A stretch of 64,000 nt of DNA. It comes from Acidobacteriota bacterium (GTDB taxonomy: Bacteria; Acidobacteriota; Terriglobia; Bryobacterales; Bryobacteraceae). This document shows, piece by piece, positions 16,564 to 24,855 of the stretch. A model generated the notes under the pieces. That model did no database searches. It was not told where the DNA came from and saw only the letters and a list, made by a program, of their open reading frames with translations. The stretch spans positions 1 to 64,000 of the forward strand of contig JAPKYZ010000107.1 of the NCBI GenBank assembly GCA_026394055.1, given 5' to 3'. Numbering within the stretch: position 1 is the stretch's first letter; each line of letters begins with the position of its first letter. Made by a program: the position numbers and the translations under genes.

Positions 16564-16812
16564 ATGGCTAGTGGCGAGAAAGCACGAGTGTTCATGAGCG
16601 GCCGCAGCCAAGCGGTGCGGATTCCCGCGAAGTATCGCTTCACTTCAAGTGAGGTGCGCATCCGTCGCGACCCACAGAGCGGTGACTTGATCCTTTCCCA
16701 AGCCCCGAACTCGTGGGCAGAGGTTTTTGCTGCTCTTGACCGGGCTGGCGTGCCTGCGGACTTTCTCGACGACCGCGCCCAACCACCTCCGCAGGTGCGC
16801 GAAGACTTGTGA
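16564..16812 (+). CDS. vapB: VapB-type antitoxin (AbrB/SpoVT fold)
   Basis: An 82-residue DNA-binding antitoxin. The N-terminal swapped-hairpin block KARVFMSGRSQAVRIPAKYRF is the classic VapB signature; the acidic/proline C-terminus (FLDDRAQPPPQVREDL) would wrap the toxin. GAGGTGG lies about 8 bases before ATG 16564. The stop overlaps the vapC GTG by 4 bases (GTGA). Confidence 0.9.
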   Translation: MASGEKARVFMSGRSQAVRIPAKYRFTSSEVRIRRDPQSGDLILSQAPNSWAEVFAALDRAGVPADFLDDRAQPPPQVREDL

Positions 16813-17273
16813 GTAGGCTTTACCTGCTGGATACGAACACTGTCAGCTATATCGCCAAGGGTAGGTCGCTGGCAGCGAGGGCGCGCTTGGAGGCCTTGGC
16901 AGAGGGCGAAATGGCTTGCGTATCCAGTGTGACCGAAGCGGAGCTGTGTTACGGATTGGCTAGAGCAAGAGCGTCGAAGAGCCTGGAGCTTGCCATTGAA
17001 GGTTTGCTTTTGATGGCCAATGTGGTGCCCTGGGGACGAGCCGAAGCTAGGGTGTACGGGCGGCTTCGTAACCAACAGGAAGCCATGGGCAAGCCTTTGG
17101 GTAGTTTGGACATGATGATTGCAGCTCACGCCGTTGCCTTAGGGGCGACACTGGTCACCAGTGATCTGGCATTCCGCAATGTGCGTGAACTGCTGGCGGT
17201 AGTAGACTGGGCGTCGGATCTGGCGGCTGTGAAGCCAACCGAATCCGGGGCTGCCTCCCGACGCTCGCGCTAG
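16809..17273 (+). CDS. vapC: VapC-type PIN-domain ribonuclease toxin
   Basis: A 154-residue PIN nuclease from GTG 16809. All four acidic positions are visible: LLDTNTVSY (Asp 1), SVTEAELCYG (Glu), LGSLDMMIAAHA (Asp) and LVTSDLAF (Asp), so the enzyme looks active. Known VapC toxins cleave tRNA or rRNA until bound by VapB. Its end overlaps the convergent ylxP gene by 4 bases. Confidence 0.9.
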   Translation: MSRLYLLDTNTVSYIAKGRSLAARARLEALAEGEMACVSSVTEAELCYGLARARASKSLELAIEGLLLMANVVPWGRAEARVYGRLRNQQEAMGKPLGSLDMMIAAHAVALGATLVTSDLAFRNVRELLAVVDWASDLAAVKPTESGAASRRSR

Positions 17274-17557
17274 CTCAACCACTCGACAGTGGCCGCTTCC
17301 AGAAACGGCCCCAGAAAGTTCCCGGCATCCGCTTCCACTTGGTCCAGCAGCCCCGCTGCATACTCACGGCTACCGGAGACGCAGACGACGCAGATGGTGG
17401 AGCGGGTCCAGATGTCGTGGTCTTCGGTTTCGGCCACCGAGACGTTGAAGCGGTTGCGGATGCGGTCCCGCAGGCCTTTGACGTAGTGGCGCTTATCCTT
17501 GAGCGAGCGGGACTCGCTCAAGTGCAGTTCCAGCGTCAGTAGGCCCACGGCGGGCAT
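17270..17557 (-). CDS. ylxP: YlxP-like protein (DUF503)
   Basis: A 95-residue protein beginning MPAVGLLTLELHLSESRSLKDKRH, matching the DUF503/YlxP family that is usually encoded between infB and rbfA and is linked to ribosome assembly. It lies 7 bases downstream of infB in the same orientation, so it is the last gene of the rimP-nusA-infB operon here; rbfA has moved elsewhere in the window. Confidence 0.85.
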   Translation of the reverse strand: MPAVGLLTLELHLSESRSLKDKRHYVKGLRDRIRNRFNVSVAETEDHDIWTRSTICVVCVSGSREYAAGLLDQVEADAGNFLGPFLEAATVEWLS

Positions 17558-17564
17558 AGAGAGC

Positions 17565-20500
17565 TTATTGCGTCAGCGAGGGAGCCAGACGCTCCATGAT
17601 GAACGCTTCGATGATGTCGCCTTGGCGAATGTCGTTGTAGTTGACGATGGAGATACCGCACTCCAGGCCCGCCTTCACTTCGCTGGCGTCGTTCTTGAAG
17701 CGCTTCAGCGCATCCACCTTGCCCGTGTGCACCACGACGTTGTCGCGGAGCAGGCGGACTTGGCTTTGGCGGGTCACTTGACCTTCGGCCACATAGCAGC
17801 CGGCGACAGTGCCCACCTTCGAGATGCGGAAGACTTCCTTCACTTCGATGCGGCCCTGGAAGATCTCCTTGAAGACCGGTTCCAGCAAGCCAATCATCGC
17901 CCGCTTCATTTCGTCCACCAGCTCGTAGATGATCGAGTGCAGGCGGATTTCGATGTTCTCGCGTTCGGCCAGTTCGTTGGCCTTCTTTTCGGGACGAACG
18001 TTGAAGCCGATGATGATGGCCTGAGAGGCCGTCGCCAGCAGGACGTCCGATTCCGTGATCGCACCGACGCCCGTGCGGAGCACGATGACGCGGACTTTCT
18101 CGGTGGAGAGTTTTTCCAGCGTATCGGCCAGCACTTCCGAGCTGCCGCCCACGTCGGCTTTGATGATGACGTTGAGGTCCTTGCCGACGCCATCCTTCAG
18201 CGCTTGAGCAAAGACGTCCAGGCCCACGCGGGAGCCCTTGGCCATCTGCACGTCACGCGCGGCCTGTTCGCGGTATTCCACGATCTGGCGGGCTTTCGCC
18301 GTATCGGTGGTTACCTGGAACTGGTCGCCGATGTCGGGCACCGAATCCATGCCCAGCACTTCCACCGGGCTCGAAGGCTCGGCTTCACGGATCTGGCTGC
18401 CACTGTCGTTGTACATGGCGCGGACCTTACCGAAGACCGATCCGCAGATAAAGTAATCGCCCACCTTCAGCGTGCCGTTGCGCACCAGTACGGTGGCGAC
18501 GGGGCCGCGGCCCTTGTCGAGCTCGGCTTCGAGCACGTTGCCGATGGCCGGACGCGCCGGGTTGGCCTTCAGGTTCAGGATTTCGGCCGACAGCAGGATC
18601 ATTTCCAGCAGCAGGTCGAGGTTTGTGCCCACCTTGGCGGACACGGGCACCATGACCGTGTCGCCGGCCCAATCTTCCGCCACCAGACCGCGGTCGGCCA
18701 GTTGGCGCTTGATGCGGTCGACGTCGGCGTCCGGTTTGTCGATCTTGTTGATCGCCACGATGATCGGCACTTTGGCCGCCCGGGCGTGATCAATGGCTTC
18801 CAGCGTCTGCGGCATGACGCCGTCGTCGGCGCTGACCACCAGGACGACAATGTCGGTGACTTTGGCGCCGCGGGCACGCATGCGGGTAAACGCTTCATGG
18901 CCGGGCGTATCGATGAAGACGATCTTCTGGCCGTTCTTGGTCACCTGGTAGGCGCCAATGTGCTGGGTGATGCCGCCCGCTTCGCCCCGGGCCACATTGG
19001 CCGAACGAATCGCATCGAGCAGCGAGGTCTTACCGTGATCGACGTGACCCATGATGGTAACCACGGGTGCGCGCGGCACCTGATCCTCGGTGGTTTCGGC
19101 CAACTCGAGATCCCAGCTGGCTTCTTCTTCGTAGCTCATGCGGCTGGCGACGGCGCCGAAATCGGCGCAGAGGTCTTCCGCCAGCTTCAAATCGAGATGC
19201 TGGTTGATGGTGGCGAAGATCTTCTTGTCCACCAGGCGCTTGACCACCAAGTTCGATTTGATGCCCAGCTTCTCCGCCAATTCCTTAACGGTGATGCCTT
19301 CCGAGATGGTGATTTCGCGGTTAGCGGCCACCACCTGCTCTTCCCGGCGATGCCGCTGGAGCAGCTTGCCTTCCTGTTCCTCACGCTTGCGCTCGGCCGC
19401 CGATTTCGGCTTGGTCGCATGACGACGGCCGGCTTCAGTGGGAGCCACCACGGACGTTTCCGGCCGCAGCGGGGAGGTGGGGTGCATTGGGCGGCCACGG
19501 CCCGCCGGACCACCAGGTCCAGGGGGTCCACCGGGGCGCCAGCCACCACCGCCCGGCGAGGGTGCGCCCGGACGCGGCCCAATGGGCTGCCCGGGGCGGA
19601 TCGGACCACGAAATTGAGGTTGTCCCGGCATCGGCGCTGCGGGAGCGGCCGGCCGGATGGGTGCACCGGGACGCGGCGGCGCGCCAGGAGCCATCGGCGC
19701 ACGCCCTTGCTGCGTCTGAGCCGCCAAACGAGCGGCCAACTGCGGATTGGGCGGGACCACCGGACGCTGCGTCGGTTGACCGGCTAAGCCTTGCGGACGC
19801 GGGCCGCCTGGGCCGGAGCCAGAGCCTTGATTCCCACCCAGGGGGCCACTACCCGGACCCATGCCACCGGGCCGGGGGGCTCCAGGAGGCGGTCCACCGG
19901 GGCGCGGGGCGCTGGGGAGACTCGGAGAAGAGATCGGCGGGCGCGGCGGCGCCATCGGAGCCCCGGGCGAAACCATCACCGCCGGGGGCGGCATCGGGTT
20001 GCGAACGGGTTGAGGCGGACGTGGCGCGGCTGCGCCCGGCATGGGCGCGGAGGGTCCGGTGGAGCTCAACGGGGGCCGCGGCGGCAATGCGGGACGGGCG
20101 GCGGGCGATGCGGGAGGCACCGGCATCCGCGGCGGTTCCGCGGGCAGCGGTTGACGAGGACCGGAAAGTGTCTGGCCCGGCCGTGAACCGGCGGCGGGAA
20201 CGGGTGGAACGATGGGCCGGATGGGAGCGCCACCCGGGCGGCCCAAGGGCGGCACAACAGGTGAGGTCTGCACGGCGGGCGGAGCCTGTGTGGCGGGCGC
20301 CGGGGCACCCGGACTGGCTGGAGGAGGCGCCGAGGGAGCAGCAGGCGCAGCGGGAGAAGCCACCGTGGGGGCTGCCGCGGCCGGGCTGGCCGGAGGCGCT
20401 GCCGGAGCAGGCGCAGCCAAAGGAGCGGCCAGCGGCGCAACGATCGGCGGATGAATGGGGCTGCCGGCCAGCGGCGGGCGGATGGGCAGCGCGGGGCGCA

Positions 20501-20813
20501 CTACGGGCGTCTCGTCCGCAGCCGATTCGTTTTTCGCCGGGGAAGCGCTGGACGAGGCTTCTGACGGCACCGGCGATTCCGTTCGCGGCGTCATTTCAAG
20601 ATTAGAGGAGGGGTTATCGTTGGAGGCGAAGGTCGAGCGCGGGCCTGCCGGTAAATCCGACTGCCCAAAGTGACGCTTCACTAGCTCGGCCAAATCATCT
20701 TCGAGTGAGCTAGAGTGGGTCTTCTTGTCGACGATCCCGAGCTCTGGTAGGAGGTCGATGACCGCTTTGTTCGGTACCTCAAGCTCCCGGGCCAGTTCGT
20801 TAATACGAATCAT
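17565..20813 (-). CDS. infB: Translation initiation factor IF-2
   Basis: GTPase that brings initiator tRNA to the 30S subunit. From ATG 20813 (MIRINELARELEVPNKAVID) the protein is 1082 residues, long for IF-2. Order: an N-terminal IF2-associated helical domain; a very long Pro/Ala/Gly-rich linker (about residues 85-450); a basic helical stretch and IF2_N domain (VKELAEKLGIKSNLVVKRLV); G domain near residue 585 with GHVDHGKTS, GGITQHIG, DTPGHEAF, NKID and the SAK motif; then domains II-IV. The catalytic half is fully conventional. A TTG at 20831 would add six residues. Operon with nusA and rimP upstream and ylxP downstream. Confidence 0.97.
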   Translation of the reverse strand: MIRINELARELEVPNKAVIDLLPELGIVDKKTHSSSLEDDLAELVKRHFGQSDLPAGPRSTFASNDNPSSNLEMTPRTESPVPSEASSSASPAKNESAADETPVVRPALPIRPPLAGSPIHPPIVAPLAAPLAAPAPAAPPASPAAAAPTVASPAAPAAPSAPPPASPGAPAPATQAPPAVQTSPVVPPLGRPGGAPIRPIVPPVPAAGSRPGQTLSGPRQPLPAEPPRMPVPPASPAARPALPPRPPLSSTGPSAPMPGAAAPRPPQPVRNPMPPPAVMVSPGAPMAPPRPPISSPSLPSAPRPGGPPPGAPRPGGMGPGSGPLGGNQGSGSGPGGPRPQGLAGQPTQRPVVPPNPQLAARLAAQTQQGRAPMAPGAPPRPGAPIRPAAPAAPMPGQPQFRGPIRPGQPIGPRPGAPSPGGGGWRPGGPPGPGGPAGRGRPMHPTSPLRPETSVVAPTEAGRRHATKPKSAAERKREEQEGKLLQRHRREEQVVAANREITISEGITVKELAEKLGIKSNLVVKRLVDKKIFATINQHLDLKLAEDLCADFGAVASRMSYEEEASWDLELAETTEDQVPRAPVVTIMGHVDHGKTSLLDAIRSANVARGEAGGITQHIGAYQVTKNGQKIVFIDTPGHEAFTRMRARGAKVTDIVVLVVSADDGVMPQTLEAIDHARAAKVPIIVAINKIDKPDADVDRIKRQLADRGLVAEDWAGDTVMVPVSAKVGTNLDLLLEMILLSAEILNLKANPARPAIGNVLEAELDKGRGPVATVLVRNGTLKVGDYFICGSVFGKVRAMYNDSGSQIREAEPSSPVEVLGMDSVPDIGDQFQVTTDTAKARQIVEYREQAARDVQMAKGSRVGLDVFAQALKDGVGKDLNVIIKADVGGSSEVLADTLEKLSTEKVRVIVLRTGVGAITESDVLLATASQAIIIGFNVRPEKKANELAERENIEIRLHSIIYELVDEMKRAMIGLLEPVFKEIFQGRIEVKEVFRISKVGTVAGCYVAEGQVTRQSQVRLLRDNVVVHTGKVDALKRFKNDASEVKAGLECGISIVNYNDIRQGDIIEAFIMERLAPSLTQ

Positions 20814-20922
20814 GCGTTCGCTGGTGCGCAAATCGAGCGTACAGTATACGCTCTATGAGCTGCGCGTCAAAACCTCTCTTTAATCAATCAGTCAGTACCT
20901 GACAGTGGCCGGGCCCACCGTT

Positions 20923-22425
20923 CTACATCGTAACAGATTCAGCTGGACCGTCCGCTGATTCAGCGGGAGCGGCGGCTGGGTCCGGCAAGGCGCTTCCGTC
21001 GGCGGGAATTTCCACCGGCGATTCAGAGGACATCATGTCCGCGCCGCTTACTCCGGAGCCATCCGCGTCAACGTCGCCCGGCAGTTCTTCCGGGCTCTCC
21101 CCAACTACTTCGCCCGCTACCTCGCCGGGCTCCGGAACGGCCGCTTCGCCGCCACCTTCATACTGGTTGTAGTACGCGTTGATGGCGTTCACCACCCGCT
21201 GCACGTTTTCCTCGCCAATGCCTTCCAGCGCGGACAACTGTTCCGGCGTCATACTGCCCAGCTTCTCGACCGTATTCACTTCGCCCGCCAGCAGCGCGTC
21301 GAGAATCGGGTCATCGACGCCATAGTCGGCCAGCACTGAGATGGGCGCGCCCGAGATCTGCAGCGCCGACATCTGTGTTTCCACTTCCTGGCGCTTCTCT
21401 TCTTCGCTCTTGATGTCGATCTTCCAGCCCAGCAGCTTGGCCGCCAGGCGGACGTTCTGACCCTTCTTGCCGATGGCGAGCGACAACTGGGAGTCGTCCA
21501 CGATCACTTCCATGTGGCGGTCCAGCGGATCGAGGATCGCGACGCGGCTGATCTTGGCTGGCGACAGCGCATGCGTGGCAAACGTCGACGGCTCGTCCGA
21601 GTATTCGATGATGTCGATCTTCTCGTTGCGCAGTTCGCGGATGATCGACTGCACGCGCATGCCCTTCATGCCGACGCAGGCGCCGACGCAATCGACGTCC
21701 CGGTCGCGCGACCAGACGGCGATCTTGGTCCGCTCACCGGCTTCGCGGGCGCAGGCCTTGATCACCACCGTGTTGTCGTAGATCTCCGGCACTTCCTGCT
21801 CAAACAGGCGCATCACCAGCTCCGGAGCTGCCCGGGAGACGATGACGCCCGAATTCTTGCCGCCCTTTTCGACGCCGCGGATGGTGGCCTTGATGCGGTC
21901 GCCCACCTGGAAGCTGTCCAGGCGGCTCTGCTCGCGCTTAGGCAGGCGCACTTCCAGCTTCTCGCGGTCGATCTCCAGCACCATGTCCATGCCTTCGACG
22001 CGCTTGACGGTGCACTGCACCATGTCGCCCTCGCGGCCGGCAAAGGCCTTGAAAACGGTGTCGCGTTCGGCTTCGCGGACCTTTTGCAGAATCACCTGCT
22101 TGGCGGTCTGCGCGGCAATGCGGCCCAGTACGTCGGTGGGCAAGGGTTTGCGGATCTCGCCATCCAGCTGGACGGTGGGGTCGATCTTCCGGGCTTGTTC
22201 CAGCGTCAGCTGGTTCACCGGATCCTCCACCACTTCCACCACCTTCTTCACAATGGCGATGTGCAACATGCCCTTGGCGTCAAAGGTGGCGTCCATGTCT
22301 TCGGTGGAGCGGAAATGCTTCCGCGCCGCCACAATCATGGCGTCTTTCACCGCATCGGCGATGATCTGGGAATCGATTCCCTTTTCCTTACTCAGGATTT
22401 CAATAACTTGATAAATGCTAGCCAC
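20923..22425 (-). CDS. nusA: Transcription termination/antitermination factor NusA
   Basis: A 500-residue NusA: N-terminal RNA-polymerase-binding domain (MASIYQVIEILSKEKGID), S1 domain (REGDMVQCTVKRVEG), KH1/KH2 domains (DVDCVGACVGMKGMRVQSI; LSLAIGKKGQNVRLAAKLLG), then one helix-hairpin-helix-type repeat (LGSMTPEQLSALEGIGEENV). The last 75 residues are acidic, Pro/Ala/Ser-rich and probably disordered. It lies 3 bases downstream of rimP. Confidence 0.97.
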   Translation of the reverse strand: MASIYQVIEILSKEKGIDSQIIADAVKDAMIVAARKHFRSTEDMDATFDAKGMLHIAIVKKVVEVVEDPVNQLTLEQARKIDPTVQLDGEIRKPLPTDVLGRIAAQTAKQVILQKVREAERDTVFKAFAGREGDMVQCTVKRVEGMDMVLEIDREKLEVRLPKREQSRLDSFQVGDRIKATIRGVEKGGKNSGVIVSRAAPELVMRLFEQEVPEIYDNTVVIKACAREAGERTKIAVWSRDRDVDCVGACVGMKGMRVQSIIRELRNEKIDIIEYSDEPSTFATHALSPAKISRVAILDPLDRHMEVIVDDSQLSLAIGKKGQNVRLAAKLLGWKIDIKSEEEKRQEVETQMSALQISGAPISVLADYGVDDPILDALLAGEVNTVEKLGSMTPEQLSALEGIGEENVQRVVNAINAYYNQYEGGGEAAVPEPGEVAGEVVGESPEELPGDVDADGSGVSGADMMSSESPVEIPADGSALPDPAAAPAESADGPAESVTM

Positions 22426-22428
22426 GCG

Positions 22429-22893
22429 TCACCACTCAAACTTTAGGTTCGCTTTGTCGATCCGGTCCAGTGCGATGGACACCGTCCCGCCCTGCTCCAA
22501 CTCCAACTTCACCGCTCCGTCTTCCAGGCCTGCCAGCACCCCGTCCATCCGCTTGGAGCCGTTGACGGCCTCCTTTAAGATCAACTTGGCTTTCTGACCG
22601 GCAAACCGCTCAAAATCCCGCGGCCGGATCAGCTTCCGTTCCAGGCCGGGTGAACTCACCTCCAGCGTGTAACGGTCACCGGGAACGACATCTTCCACAT
22701 CAAAAATCGTGCCCACCTGATGCGAGAGGTTCTCGCAATCGCCATGACTGACGCCACCCTCTTTATCGATATAGATCCGGATCAAGCGGTTGCCACCGCC
22801 GCCCAGGACCTCTATCTCCACCACTTCCAGGTTTTCGCGAGCGGCCACCCGCTCGACAATCTCCGTTACTTTGGCGAGAATCGCACCTTTCAT
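22429..22893 (-). CDS. rimP: Ribosome maturation factor RimP
   Basis: A 154-residue protein from ATG 22893 (MKGAILAKVTEIVERVA). I reject a 20-residue upstream extension that has no support. Family blocks: LEVVEIEVLGGGGNRLIRIYID, CENLSHQVGTIFDVED and YTLEVSSPGLERKLIRPRDFERF. Needed for 30S assembly. First gene of the rimP-nusA-infB-ylxP operon. Confidence 0.95.
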   Translation of the reverse strand: MKGAILAKVTEIVERVAARENLEVVEIEVLGGGGNRLIRIYIDKEGGVSHGDCENLSHQVGTIFDVEDVVPGDRYTLEVSSPGLERKLIRPRDFERFAGQKAKLILKEAVNGSKRMDGVLAGLEDGAVKLELEQGGTVSIALDRIDKANLKFEW

Positions 22894-22931
22894 CACATTC
22901 CAGGCCCAATCGAAAAATTGTTGCGACCAAT

Positions 22932-22985
22932 AAAAAAGTGGGCTCTCGCCCACTCAAGTGTCAATCACTAACTATTCACAGTATA
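22932..22985 (-). terminator. Terminator-like hairpin in the rimP operon leader, with upstream -10 candidate
   Basis: Read on the minus strand, a perfect 7-bp stem (AGTGGGC-GAGA-GCCCACT, 22954-22937) is followed at once by TTTTT (22936-22932). This is a standard intrinsic terminator, 39 bases before the rimP start. No minus-strand gene lies upstream for it to terminate; the neighbouring gene at 23143 is divergent. TATACT at 22985-22980 is a plausible -10 box, placing the hairpin early in the operon leader. Attenuation is the natural reading; residual local termination cannot be excluded. Confidence 0.6.
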
Positions 22986-23142
22986 CACTTCCGCAGGCCA
23001 TTCTGACGAGCGGGTCCTTCAGAGTGAAGCGGTTGCCCAGATTGCCGGGCTCCGGTGGGGCGGCCGGGCTAAAGAATCAAAACAATTCTGCCGAAGGCTG
23101 AGAGGAGCAGAGAGAATCGGCGGTCTCTCCCCACTACCAGTT

Positions 23143-24855
23143 GTGAGATTGTCCGCCGCCGCGCTGGTCCTCGCGTTCGTCCCCTGGGGGGCGGCGGCCC
23201 AGTTGGCTGTCCACGCAGCGGCGCCGGCGCCGGACCCCACCTTGTTGATCCAAGCCTATGCGGCGCTCCGGGCCTCGCAGCTGGAGCAAGCCGCTCAATT
23301 GTTCCGCCAAGGCCTGGAAGCGCAGCCTACCCATCTGAATGCCCGCAAAGACTATGCCTACACCCTGGTGCGGCTGGGCGAAACCGAATGGGCGCGGGAT
23401 CAGTTCGGCGAAGTGATCCGGCAGGACCCCTCCGATTACACGGCCGCGCTCGAGTACGCGTTCCTGTGCCACGAGACACGGCGGGTGGCCGAAGCCCGGC
23501 GGATGTTTGACCGGGTCCGGCAGCATGCCTCCGGCGTCGAACGCGAGACGGCCGCCCAGGCGTTTGACCGGATCGACCAAGCGATGGCCTCCGACATTGA
23601 GCGTTGGCAGCGGGCGGCCGGGCAGACTCCGGATTCCGATTCAGTGCATGAGGAACTGGCGCGGGTGGCCGAAAGCCGGGGCGAGATGGCGCTGGCCGAG
23701 CAGCATTTTGCCGCCGCCTGGCGCTTGAAGCCGTTGAAGCGGCACTATCTGATCGATCTGGGCCGCGTCCGCACGCTGCAAGGGAATGCGGCCGGTGCCC
23801 GGTTGGCCTTCACGGCCGCTTACCGGAGCAGCGAGACGCGGCTGGCGGAATTGGCCCTGGAGCATCTAAAGGGAAAGCCTCCGGCGGCGGACGAACCGTC
23901 AGAGCCGCCGCCCGCGCTGCCAGCGTCGGCTGAAGCTCGCCAGGATTCGGCGCTCACGATCGCGGAGCGCAGCTTCCGATTGGCCTACCTTCAGGATGCG
24001 GAGCGCTACTACCGGCAGTCCCTGGCGGCTGAACCCGGCAATGAAAAGGCGCTGGTGGGCTTGGCGCGGACGCTCAATTTGCTAGGCCAGGATGCGGAGG
24101 CCTACCGCTACTTCGGCCAAGCTCGGCGCCGTTCCGCGGAGGCCGCGCAGGCGTGGCGGAATCTCCGGCCGGAGCAGGCGCGGTGGCGGCCCACCCTCTG
24201 GGCGATGCCCATGTATTCGACGCGATGGCGCGGCGCGTTTGCCTACGCCCAGGCCAAGATCGAGCTCCGGGGTCCGGCGCGCGTCTCCTGGTTGCGGCCG
24301 TACCTCAGCCTGCGGGCGGTGGGGGACTCCGGGCGACGGTACGCTCCGGCACCGCTGTCGGAGCGGAGCCTCGCACCGGCGTTGGGTTTGGCGACGCGAA
24401 GCTGGCGAGGGGTGACCGCTTGGGCCGAGTTCGGCGGCTTCCGGGGGTTCGGTGAGAGCTTTCTGCGAAGCGATACGCGGGCCGGTGTCTACCAGATGCG
24501 GCAGTGGGGCACGAACCTGGGAGCGGAGCGCGGCGGGTGGTTTTCCGCGACCACCAATGAGGTGAACTTCGCCAGCCGGTTTGACCACACCTGGCTGTTC
24601 CGGTCTGAAAACCGGTTGGGCTGGACGTGGGGTACTGTGCAGGTGGGCGGCGTGGCGACGGCCCATACAGGGACCAAGGGGCAGTATTGGTACAACTTTG
24701 TCGAGGCGGGCCCGAGCTTCCGGACGCGGCTTCCCGGTCCGGTGATCTTGACCGTCGACGCTTTGCGGGGCCACCACACCGTCCAGACCGGCAACCCTCG
24801 CGGGCCGGGATACTTTGACCTGAAGATTGGGCTCTGGTATGCGTTCACCTATTAG
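23143..24855 (+). CDS. Outer-membrane TPR protein with C-terminal beta-barrel (PelB/PgaA/NfrA-like architecture)
   Basis: A 570-residue secreted protein from GTG 23143 with signal peptide MRLSAAALVLAFVPWGAAAQ. Residues about 35-340 are TPR-type repeats (LEQAAQLFRQGLEAQPTHLN; QDAERYYRQSLAAEPGNEKAL). From about 355 onward the sequence alternates aromatic and polar residues (TLWAMPMYSTRWRGAFAYAQ; VSWLRPYLSLRAVGD; FFDLK-like strands) and ends KIGLWYAFTY, an aromatic C-terminus typical of BAM-inserted barrels. The C-terminal part is similar in character to the NfrA C-terminal domain. This architecture is used by exopolysaccharide exporters. Its end overlaps the next gene by 17 bases. Function is inferred from architecture. 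Confidence 0.7.
   Translation: MRLSAAALVLAFVPWGAAAQLAVHAAAPAPDPTLLIQAYAALRASQLEQAAQLFRQGLEAQPTHLNARKDYAYTLVRLGETEWARDQFGEVIRQDPSDYTAALEYAFLCHETRRVAEARRMFDRVRQHASGVERETAAQAFDRIDQAMASDIERWQRAAGQTPDSDSVHEELARVAESRGEMALAEQHFAAAWRLKPLKRHYLIDLGRVRTLQGNAAGARLAFTAAYRSSETRLAELALEHLKGKPPAADEPSEPPPALPASAEARQDSALTIAERSFRLAYLQDAERYYRQSLAAEPGNEKALVGLARTLNLLGQDAEAYRYFGQARRRSAEAAQAWRNLRPEQARWRPTLWAMPMYSTRWRGAFAYAQAKIELRGPARVSWLRPYLSLRAVGDSGRRYAPAPLSERSLAPALGLATRSWRGVTAWAEFGGFRGFGESFLRSDTRAGVYQMRQWGTNLGAERGGWFSATTNEVNFASRFDHTWLFRSENRLGWTWGTVQVGGVATAHTGTKGQYWYNFVEAGPSFRTRLPGPVILTVDALRGHHTVQTGNPRGPGYFDLKIGLWYAFTY

Noticed and set aside
17499..19787. 762-codon plus-strand frame
   Set aside because: Antisense to ylxP and the conserved GTPase half of infB; strongly His/Asp/Gln-rich, typical of a shadow.
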